Source of the DNA: Flavobacteriales bacterium UBA2669
GTDB lineage: Bacteria; Bacteroidota; Bacteroidia; Flavobacteriales_E; Vicingaceae
NCBI GenBank assembly: GCA_002359215.1
Contig: DEMN01000010.1
Span: 1-64,000, forward strand
Reading direction: 5' to 3'
DNA: 64,000 bases
Shown: piece by piece, positions 7,377 through 14,278 of the stretch
How positions within the stretch are numbered: position 1 is the stretch's first letter
Layout of the letters: each line of letters begins with the position of its first letter
Program-made: the position numbers and the translations under genes
The notes under the pieces: generated by a model
Seen by the model: the letters and a program-made list of their open reading frames with translations, nothing else
Database searches by the model: none
What the model was told of the DNA's origin: nothing

Positions 7377-8420
7377 TCACCAAAATAGATCCATCTTTTG
7401 GAGCTTTTCTCGATCTTTTAGAATAATTTTTTTACCATCTGTTTCTATAATGTTGCTTTGTTTAAATTCTGTTATAGTACGAGTTAGAGTTTCTTTTGTA
7501 GTACCAGTTAGTTTTGCAAGGTCAGATCTTAATATAGAAATTTCGTCTTTATCACCTAATAATTCTTGAAGTTTTTTAGATACTCTTTTTTTAACAGAAC
7601 TATATGCCATATGCATCAACTCTTCTTCTTTATTGCTTAGATTTTTGGAAATAAGAATGATGAATTTTTTTGCAACTTCTCTGTTTTGATAAATTAATGA
7701 TAAAAAAGCATCTTTAGAAATTTTTAAGACTTTGGTATCTACTATAGCTTCTGCTATTTCATTATAAGTACGATCTTCAAAAATAGGTTGATATCCAAAA
7801 AAAGAGCCTTCATTAAATATAGCTGTAATATATTCTTTTCCGTCATCATTATAACGGTATGTTTTTATTTGACCTTCTTCTACATAGTAAATAAAATGAA
7901 CATGTTCATTTTCTTTAAAAATAAGCTCTTTAGCTGAATAACTAAATTGATGTGCTTTTTGCGTTAAATCCTCCAAGGATAGAATTTTTTGAGCTTCATT
8001 TAAAAAATCGTGAATACCTTGCTTATTGTTACTGAATTCTTTTTTTAAGAGATTATGTTTTTTTAATCGACTTTCTATTGCTCTAATTAGTTCAGTACTA
8101 TCAAATGGTTTAAACAGATAATCATCTGCACCTAGCTCCATACCTTTTCGCAAATCGTCTTTTTCTGATTTTGCAGTTAAAAATATAAAAGGAATAGAAG
8201 CTGTTTCAGGTTTTTGACTTAATATATATAATACTCCATATCCATCTAATTCTGGCATCATTATATCGCAAATAATTAAATCTGGTTTAAAAGAGGTTGT
8301 TTTTTCAATACCTATCATTCCGTTTTCGGCAACTTCTACTTCATATCCAGTTAATGTTATTAACTCAGCTATGTTTTCTCTCATCACTTGATCGTCTTCT
8401 ATTAATAGTATCTTTTTCAT
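7377..8420 (-). CDS. Response regulator fused to a CRP/FNR-type regulator (REC-cNMP_binding-HTH_Crp)
   Basis: 347 residues. REC domain at about 1-120: acidic pair EDD at 8-10, phospho-acceptor Asp52 in CDIMMPELDGYG, Thr82 and Lys104 all present. A linker leads to a CRP-like beta-roll (about 150-260) and a C-terminal winged helix with recognition helix TTKETLTRTI (about 305). The Glu-x-x-x-Arg pattern of that helix corresponds to E209/R213 of FNR and E181/R185 of CRP. The protein has one cysteine, in the REC domain, so no Fe-S cluster of the FNR kind. The beta-roll lacks the usual cAMP-binding RS pair. It lies 48 bp downstream of its likely kinase. It is the best candidate to bind the five TTGAT boxes around it. 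Confidence 0.92.
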   Translation of the reverse strand: MKKILLIEDDQVMRENIAELITLTGYEVEVAENGMIGIEKTTSFKPDLIICDIMMPELDGYGVLYILSQKPETASIPFIFLTAKSEKDDLRKGMELGADDYLFKPFDSTELIRAIESRLKKHNLLKKEFSNNKQGIHDFLNEAQKILSLEDLTQKAHQFSYSAKELIFKENEHVHFIYYVEEGQIKTYRYNDDGKEYITAIFNEGSFFGYQPIFEDRTYNEIAEAIVDTKVLKISKDAFLSLIYQNREVAKKFIILISKNLSNKEEELMHMAYSSVKKRVSKKLQELLGDKDEISILRSDLAKLTGTTKETLTRTITEFKQSNIIETDGKKIILKDREKLQKMDLFW

Positions 8421-8468
8421 TTTTACAATATATTAATTTAGATATGCTTTTTATTTATTTTTAGTAAA

Positions 8469-9650
8469 TTATTTTATTCTGTTACTGCTATTTGATTTAT
8501 AAAAAGTAATGTAAAATGTTGATCCTTTATTTTCTTCACTTTCAAAATCTATATCGCCATTCATTAAATTTACATATTCTTTTATAATATTTAAACCTAA
8601 TCCTGTTCCTTGTATATTAATTACATTTTTTGCTCTAAAAAAACGGTTGAATAAATTTTTTTGTTCTGCCTTAGGTATTCCATAACCTTCGTCTTTTATT
8701 ATTAGTTCAATTTTTTTGGGATAAATTTTAGTTGTCAATTCAATTTTTTTGTTTTCAGGTGTATATTTAATAGCATTTGACATTAGGTTGTTTACCACTT
8801 GCCTTATCATATTACTATCTAAGAAAACTTCTTTGTTATCACTTAAATGTTTATAGGAAATGGCTTGCCCGTTTTTTTTTAATAAAAGAAATTCTTCTAT
8901 TTGTTCTTTTATTAGCGTTTCAATATCAAATTTTTCAGGTTTAAATTCTAACATTCCTTCTTCTAATTTACTTAATGATAAAAATTGGTTAAGCGTATTA
9001 GTAAGGGTTTTAACTGATTTTTTAACTTTTACAAAGTGTGTTTTTATTTTTTCTTTATGTACAAAGTTATTCCATTGGTCAGCTTCTGCAGCTAAATATC
9101 TTTCTATTAAATCCATTGAAGATAATATTCCTGCTAACGGTGTTCTAAACTCATGAGAAGCAATAGATATAAATCTTGATTTCATATCATTTAACTCTTG
9201 TTCTTTTTCTAACTTATTTAATATATCAGTATTAGATTTTTTTTGTTTGTCTATTTCTTTCTCTAAATCTTTTCTTTTTGTAATATCATTTATTACACCT
9301 ATAGTATAAACTTTGTTATTATTTTCAGTTACAAAATTTTGATTAAAATCTAGTTCTATAACAATTTTTTCTCTATCAGGATGAAATACTTCTAACTCAA
9401 GTTTGCCGTAGTCTTTAAGGTTTTCATTTGAACAAGTAATAAAATAGTTTGCAATTAAAGTGTTATATTTTTTAGGAAAAAATAAATCAATTTCTTTTCC
9501 TAAGGCTTCTTCTGGTTTAGCATTGAGTAGTAATAACCCTGCTTTGTTGATTTCTAACACTCTTCCTAAATTGTCTAAAAGTACAATTCCATGAAAAAAG
9601 TCATTTAATATACTTGTAAAATTTTCACTATAAACGTGATTTTTAGGCAT
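8469..9650 (-). CDS. PAS-domain sensor histidine kinase
   Basis: 393 residues with no transmembrane helix, so cytosolic. PAS domain at about 10-125 (ILNDFFHGIVLLDNLGRVLE, ending VINDITKRK), a coiled coil, the dimerisation domain with phospho-acceptor His166 in SHEFRTPL, and an HATPase_c domain with N box VNNLMSNAIKYTPE, G1 DEGYGIP, and G2 GTGLGLNI. All catalytic motifs are intact. No cofactor-binding residue for haem or flavin can be named with confidence in the PAS domain. Cotranscribed with the downstream REC-CRP regulator; its promoter shares the region of the TTGAT box at 9757 with the divergent lipoprotein gene. Confidence 0.93.
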   Translation of the reverse strand: MPKNHVYSENFTSILNDFFHGIVLLDNLGRVLEINKAGLLLLNAKPEEALGKEIDLFFPKKYNTLIANYFITCSNENLKDYGKLELEVFHPDREKIVIELDFNQNFVTENNNKVYTIGVINDITKRKDLEKEIDKQKKSNTDILNKLEKEQELNDMKSRFISIASHEFRTPLAGILSSMDLIERYLAAEADQWNNFVHKEKIKTHFVKVKKSVKTLTNTLNQFLSLSKLEEGMLEFKPEKFDIETLIKEQIEEFLLLKKNGQAISYKHLSDNKEVFLDSNMIRQVVNNLMSNAIKYTPENKKIELTTKIYPKKIELIIKDEGYGIPKAEQKNLFNRFFRAKNVINIQGTGLGLNIIKEYVNLMNGDIDFESEENKGSTFYITFYKSNSSNRIK

Positions 9651-9686
9651 TTAAATTGAGTTGAATTAAGGTGGTACATTTAAATT

Positions 9687-9694
9687 CAAATATA
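9687..9694 (-). promoter_or_regulatory. -7 element for the kinase/regulator operon
   Basis: TATATTTG on the minus strand, an exact TAnnTTTG match, 37 bp before the kinase start codon. The TTGAT box at 9757-9770 is centred 73 bp upstream of it, so the regulator may act on its own operon too. Confidence 0.55.
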
Positions 9695-9756
9695 GTGTAT
9701 TTTTTCTACTTTAATGTAATTTAAGTTAAGACATCATTGATATATTTTTTATACAG

Positions 9757-9770
9757 TTGATTAAAATCAA
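9757..9770 (+). promoter_or_regulatory. FNR-type palindrome in the kinase/lipoprotein divergent region
   Basis: TTGATTAAAATCAA, extending to a 16-base palindrome GTTGAT...ATCAAC. On the plus strand an exact -7 element TACTTTTG lies at 9815-9822; centre-to-centre distance is 55 bp, as at the CsbD promoter. The lipoprotein ATG follows 37 bp after the -7 element. Confidence 0.78.
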
Positions 9771-9859
9771 CTACACTTGTTGTCTCCCTCAATATTATTT
9801 TTATTGATAACCTATACTTTTGTTATTACTAAATTAAATATTAACTAAAAACAAATGTT

Positions 9860-10528
9860 ATGAAAACGAGAAAAAGAAAATCATGGAAACAAGCTCTAGG
9901 AGTATTAACTGCAATAGCAGTAATAATATTTTCATCTGTAGGTTGTGGAAATAATGGGTATAAAAAGAATGAAGATGTAGAATCATTTAAGGTTTTTATT
10001 ACTGACTTAAAAGCAAAAAGTGAAGAAGATGTGAAAGAAAATTGGGAAGTAATTGAAAAAGAGTACAAAGAAAAAGTAACAGTAATAGATCAGAAAACAG
10101 ATGAACTAGAAAGTGAAATTAAAGAGGAATATGAGCAGTTAAAGAAAGATTATGAAGAGCTAAAGATAAAGTATAACGCTCAAATGAAAGAAAAGGATTT
10201 TGATAAAAATTTACAAAAGTTGTATGGAGCTGTTTTAACTAATGAGGGTGATATGGATTTATCAGCAGTTACAGTTTCAAATATTGTAGATGTTTACTCT
10301 AGTTTTGTAGAGATTGTAGATTTACATAAGGACGAATATACAAGAGAGGATTGGGATGAAGTAGATGTGTTGTGGGATGCTTTAAACAAAAGAAAAAATG
10401 AGTTGGAAGATAATTTAAGTAATGAAGAAAGGATGAAAATTAGTGAAGATAAAGTTAAGTACGGCACCTTTAAAGCATTAAATAAATTACCTGCAAAATC
10501 AGAAGAAAAGAGATCGGTAGGCAAGTAA
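9860..10528 (+). CDS. Predicted lipoprotein with coiled coil, TTGAT-box controlled
   Basis: 222 residues. The N-terminus has a basic head (MKTRKRKSWK), a hydrophobic core and FSSVGC, a probable though slightly atypical lipobox with Cys about 29. The mature part is very acidic and helical with a heptad-like stretch (DELESEIKEEYEQLKKDYEE). No catalytic motif and no family I can name; DUF6565-like lipoproteins of Bacteroidota have a similar layout. Its promoter has the cleanest TTGAT box plus TAnnTTTG pair in the window, so it is likely a main output of the neighbouring kinase/regulator. A periplasmic stress or scaffold role is inference. Confidence 0.75.
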   Translation: MKTRKRKSWKQALGVLTAIAVIIFSSVGCGNNGYKKNEDVESFKVFITDLKAKSEEDVKENWEVIEKEYKEKVTVIDQKTDELESEIKEEYEQLKKDYEELKIKYNAQMKEKDFDKNLQKLYGAVLTNEGDMDLSAVTVSNIVDVYSSFVEIVDLHKDEYTREDWDEVDVLWDALNKRKNELEDNLSNEERMKISEDKVKYGTFKALNKLPAKSEEKRSVGK

Positions 10529-10555
10529 GTATAATTGTTTATTGATAGGTTGCAG

Positions 10556-10593
10556 CCCTCAACTACAATATTGTAGTTGAGGGTTGTTTTTTC
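10556..10593 (+). terminator. Terminator between convergent genes
   Basis: CCCTCAACTACAA (10556-10568) and TTGTAGTTGAGGG (10571-10583) form a perfect 13-bp inverted repeat, followed by TTG and a T run. Serves the lipoprotein gene; a weak A run on the other side could help the convergent gene too. Confidence 0.88.
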
Positions 10594-10600
10594 AAGTTCT

Positions 10601-11842
10601 TTAGTTGTTCCATAGTTTTTCAGTAAGCATAGTCCCATCTTTAAATAATGCGTGTATAATATAAATGCCACTAGGATGATTTTCTAGTGAAAAATTATAA
10701 GTAAGTTTTTTATTAGATTCATTAGCTACCAATTTACCTGTGATATCATAAATAGCAATCATTGTTAAAATTTGGTTTGGAGAAATAAGTTGATAATTTC
10801 CGCTTCCAAAATTTTGTAAGATGAATTGATTTTTTTTGATGCTTTCAACAGAAGTTACAACGTTTGGAGATGCTAAAACAGTAATATTTTTAGAACTTTG
10901 TTCTGTACAGTTGTCATTTAAAGAGTTCAAAACAATAGTGTAATTCCCAACTGCAGCATAAATATAATTAGGATGAATAGCTGTTGAGTAACCTCCATCT
11001 CCAAAATCCCAAGAGTAAGTAACAGCATTTTGAGATTGGTTAGTTATATTAACAATCCCTCCTTCACTTAAATAAATAGTATCCTTATCTAAATCAAAAT
11101 CAGAGATGATTTGTGCAGGAGTATTAATGGTAATAATTGTTTCATCGACAATTCCTTTATTAAAACTTCTTACTAAATAAGTTTGAGCAGCTACATTATT
11201 TATATGTATAGAATCGGTAGTTGCTGCTCCTGAGTATAAGACAGTATTAGAAAAATCAAGAATTTCGTAATCCCAATTCGAATTGCCATGCTTTATTAAA
11301 TTTATCGTTCCATCGCTACTACCAAAACATAATTCGTCTGTAGAAATTACAGAAAGAGCTGTAGAAATATTAAAAGTAAAGGTAGCTACTTCTTGCTGCT
11401 GATTAAGCGTAAACACAATAGAAGTGTCGCCTAAAATAGTATAGTGGGTGTTAGAAGAAATATCGGTTAAACTAACTTTATAATTGGCAGTTAATGGAAA
11501 AACTTCTTCAATTAATAAGGTGTAAGTGCCTGAAGCTGGAATGTTCGTATATATAATTACGGATTTGTCTGTATTGTATTCAGGAAGGGCATTAATAGAT
11601 AACTCTTGTCCAGGAGCTATTTGCGTATAAATTGAAGGGACATTAGTGTTGGGACTGAATAATTTCCATGCATCATAATTCCCATCAAAATTTTCTGTAG
11701 CATTATTTAACATTCTTATAATGGTTTCATCAGTATAATTGTTGCCACTTATTTTAAATCTAAAGGCATTGTTGTTGCCTAAGCTATTTATACCTATTAA
11801 TAAGAAGGAAATAGTAAGAAAATGAGATAATAAATTTTTCAT
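10601..11842 (-). CDS. PKD-domain T9SS cargo protein
   Basis: 413 residues. Signal peptide MKNLLSHFLTISFLLIGINS, an N-terminal beta-rich region, a PKD domain near residues 250-330 with the diagnostic VTYSWDFGDGGYST and VGNYTIVL, and a C-terminal domain with IYDITGKLV and HPSGIYIIHALFKDG, which is the type A sorting domain of the type IX secretion system. The protein is therefore expected to be exported across the outer membrane and then anchored or released. No enzyme domain is visible. Single gene, convergent with the lipoprotein gene. Confidence 0.87.
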   Translation of the reverse strand: MKNLLSHFLTISFLLIGINSLGNNNAFRFKISGNNYTDETIIRMLNNATENFDGNYDAWKLFSPNTNVPSIYTQIAPGQELSINALPEYNTDKSVIIYTNIPASGTYTLLIEEVFPLTANYKVSLTDISSNTHYTILGDTSIVFTLNQQQEVATFTFNISTALSVISTDELCFGSSDGTINLIKHGNSNWDYEILDFSNTVLYSGAATTDSIHINNVAAQTYLVRSFNKGIVDETIITINTPAQIISDFDLDKDTIYLSEGGIVNITNQSQNAVTYSWDFGDGGYSTAIHPNYIYAAVGNYTIVLNSLNDNCTEQSSKNITVLASPNVVTSVESIKKNQFILQNFGSGNYQLISPNQILTMIAIYDITGKLVANESNKKLTYNFSLENHPSGIYIIHALFKDGTMLTEKLWNN

Positions 11843-12127
11843 GGGTTTGGGTTATAGTTTTATAATCAATAATGTAAAAATAGGTGGTAATTATTCTGAA
11901 TTAAACGGTATAAATGCTGAAAATGAATTGGGTATTAACCGAAGTGATGGAGAGTTAAAAACACTTAATATAGTTTTAATAGACTAAGTATTTTCACTAT
12001 TTAAAATCAGGTGTTTTACGCTTTTTTGAAACCTATATGTGAGCGAACTTTGAGGTATACTTAATCAAAAAAAACATAAGGTTTGAAAATTGAAAAAGTT
12101 ATTAATAATATACAAAGACTATACATT

Positions 12128-12577
12128 ATGAAAATTAGCATTCAACTTAACCCATTAAAGCAAGCAATTATAGCTTCTATTATTGCAATTTTATTATTGT
12201 TTGCCACTAATAAACTTAGAGCACAAGCGGTAGTTAATAAAGTTACTTTTGAGCCAACTCTTGAATATATAGTTAAACAATTTACCGCAAAGTATATTCA
12301 GAATAAGTTTTATTTTAAGTTTTTAATTCAAGAAAATAGAGAGGATGTAGATTATGCGTTAGAATCATCTTTCGATGGTGTTAATTTTAATGAGGTTGCT
12401 ACTAAGGAAGGGGTAAAGTCTCCGAACAGCCAACCATTGTTATACTGCTTCATTATTGATGATACAACTACAAGTGATAGGATTTTTAGAGTAAAAATTA
12501 CCTCTAGGGAAGAAGTTACATATTCAAATTTATTAGATTTTTCTTCTGCAACTGACCAAACCTTAGTAAATAAATAA
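12128..12577 (+). CDS. Small exported protein, hypothetical
   Basis: 149 residues from the ATG at 12128, chosen because an earlier in-frame TTG (12083) only adds 15 residues ahead of a good signal sequence. A hydrophobic segment (KQAIIASIIAILLLFATNKL) ends in AQ. The mature part, with VDYALESSFDGVNFNEVA and then FRVKITSREEVTYSNLL, resembles the fibronectin-like 'ERSxDGxNF' domain common in T9SS cargo, but there is no C-terminal sorting domain. It precedes a NarL-type regulator by 111 bp. Function unknown. Confidence 0.72.
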   Translation: MKISIQLNPLKQAIIASIIAILLLFATNKLRAQAVVNKVTFEPTLEYIVKQFTAKYIQNKFYFKFLIQENREDVDYALESSFDGVNFNEVATKEGVKSPNSQPLLYCFIIDDTTTSDRIFRVKITSREEVTYSNLLDFSSATDQTLVNK

Positions 12578-12688
12578 AAAATATTTTTTTGACAAAGGAT
12601 TATGTTTTGTTGAAAAATTGTATATTGCATCATTCAATAAGTAGAAATAGTTTTGCTTATTGAGTTTAGGCATATAATTTTTCGCATT

Positions 12689-13345
12689 ATGAATCCAATT
12701 AGAATTCTACTTACCGATGATCATTTAATAATAAGAAATGGCATTAAATTGATGTTGAAAAGACATAAACAATTTAAGGTAGTGGCAGAAGCAGGGTCAG
12801 GAATAGAAGCAATTAATTATTTAGAAAAAAATTATAAGGATATTGATGTGGTATTAATGGATATTGATATGCCTGAAATGAATGGTATAGATGCTACTAA
12901 AATAATTACAAATTCTTTCGAAAATATTAGAGTATTAGTGTTGTCTGTTCATAACGAAGAACCTTATATTAAAAGTATTATTGATGCAGGTGCTTTTGGT
13001 TATGCATTAAAAGATGCTGATACAAATGAAATAGTTAGTGCAATAGAAACTATTGCTAATGGAAAAAAATACTTCAGTTCTGAGGTGTCTAATATCATGA
13101 TTAATTCTTTAATGAATAAACAAAAAGGACAAACTGTTGAAGTGGATGAATTATCTGAAAGAGAAATAGATGTGATTAAGTTGGTAGCTTCTGGGGCTAC
13201 TAACAAGGAAGTGTCTGATAAATTATTTATTAGTTCTAGAACCGTAGAAACCCATAGAAGAAATATTATGGATAAATTAGGACTTAATAATGTAGCAGAA
13301 TTAATTAAGTATGCAATTAAAAGAGGGTATGTGGATGTAGATTAA
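12689..13345 (+). CDS. NarL/FixJ-family response regulator
   Basis: 218 residues. REC domain with ILLTDDH at the start, phospho-acceptor Asp in VVLMDIDMPEMNG (about 57), and a KDA motif (Lys about 109). C-terminal LuxR-type helix-turn-helix: ELSEREIDVIKLVASGATNK and then SSRTVETHRRNIMDKL. I chose the ATG at 12689 over a TTG 36 bases upstream because it gives the family start MNPIRILLTDDH. No histidine kinase is adjacent, so it is an orphan here. It ends 4 bases inside the convergent pseudouridine synthase gene. Confidence 0.93.
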   Translation: MNPIRILLTDDHLIIRNGIKLMLKRHKQFKVVAEAGSGIEAINYLEKNYKDIDVVLMDIDMPEMNGIDATKIITNSFENIRVLVLSVHNEEPYIKSIIDAGAFGYALKDADTNEIVSAIETIANGKKYFSSEVSNIMINSLMNKQKGQTVEVDELSEREIDVIKLVASGATNKEVSDKLFISSRTVETHRRNIMDKLGLNNVAELIKYAIKRGYVDVD

Positions 13346-14220
13346 ATCTTTACATTAAGCGTAGTCATTTTAAGTAAATTAACTTCTTCTTCCGTTAAAA
13401 ACCTCCACTGACCTCTGGCTAAGTTCTTTTTAGTTAAACCGGCATAATAAACCCTGTCTAATTTAGAAACTTCATAACCTAAATGTTCAAACATTTTTTT
13501 TACGATGTTATTTTTTGAAGAATGAATTTCTACACCAATTAGCTTTTTATTTTCACCATCACCAACATGAGTGGCTTCTTGCATTTTGGTAAGACCGTTT
13601 TCTAAATCTACACCATTAATTAATTGTTGCAAGTGTGTTTTAGAAACATTGGTAGAAGTTGCTACCTGATAAATTTTCTTAATATGTTGTTTCGGATGAG
13701 TTAGTCTTTTTACCAATTCTTCATCGTTGGTTAAAAACAAAACGCCTGTAGCATCTTTCCCTAATGGATCAACAGGAATAACACTTTGTTTTAGTTTTCC
13801 AAGTAATTCCACTACATTTCTCCTGTTGTATGGATCGTTTAATGAAGAAACAAATCCTTTAGGCTTGTTCATTAGCAAATACACTTTCTTTTCATGTCTA
13901 AGAGTTTCACCACCACAAACAATTTTGTCTGTATCAGAAACTTTAAATCCCATTTCTGTTATGATTTTACCATTAACTTCAACTACTCCTGTTTGAATTA
14001 ACACATCAGCTTCTCTTCTAGAGCATATTCCGGCATTAGCTAAAAACTTATTTAAACGAATTTTTCCGTCATCAACTTTAGGCAAAGGAGCTTGTCTAGG
14101 AGGTCTCTTTTTAAAGTCGCCTCTTTTATTTGTAGGCTTCTTTGCAAAAGATTTTTTTTTGTCTGATGAGTTATTTTTTTTGTCTTTCATTGTTTGGGTT
14201 ATATCGTTATTGGTAATCAT
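13342..14220 (-). CDS. RsuA/RluB-family pseudouridine synthase, catalytic motif degenerate
   Basis: 292 residues. A lysine-rich N-terminal tail, an S4 domain (IRLNKFLANAGICSRREAD, residues about 57-115) and the pseudouridine synthase domain. In active members the second motif reads GRLDxxTxGLLLLTND with the catalytic Asp; here it reads DPLGKDATGVLFLTND, so the Asp is Gly and the Arg is Pro. The later EGRNRQVRRMF motif is also altered, to SSKNNIVKKMF. The end (GYEVSKLDRVYYAGLTKKNL) is normal. The frame is intact. It may be a non-catalytic RNA-binding paralogue. Start could also be the ATG at 14190. Confidence 0.85.
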   Translation of the reverse strand: MITNNDITQTMKDKKNNSSDKKKSFAKKPTNKRGDFKKRPPRQAPLPKVDDGKIRLNKFLANAGICSRREADVLIQTGVVEVNGKIITEMGFKVSDTDKIVCGGETLRHEKKVYLLMNKPKGFVSSLNDPYNRRNVVELLGKLKQSVIPVDPLGKDATGVLFLTNDEELVKRLTHPKQHIKKIYQVATSTNVSKTHLQQLINGVDLENGLTKMQEATHVGDGENKKLIGVEIHSSKNNIVKKMFEHLGYEVSKLDRVYYAGLTKKNLARGQWRFLTEEEVNLLKMTTLNVKI

Positions 14221-14241
14221 CTCGCAAAGACGCAGAGACGC
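14221..14241. repeat. Short GC-rich dispersed-type repeat (gcaaagacgcagagacgc)
   Basis: A 21-base stretch, CTCGCAAAGACGC then AGAGACGC, much richer in GC than its surroundings, with AGACGC twice. Sequences of this 'ctttgcgtctctgcg' kind are scattered in intergenic spacers of many Bacteroidota. Only one copy is seen here. Confidence 0.4.
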
Positions 14242-14278
14242 TAGTTATTTTCTAAATTTTAATTATTAATTAATCAAT

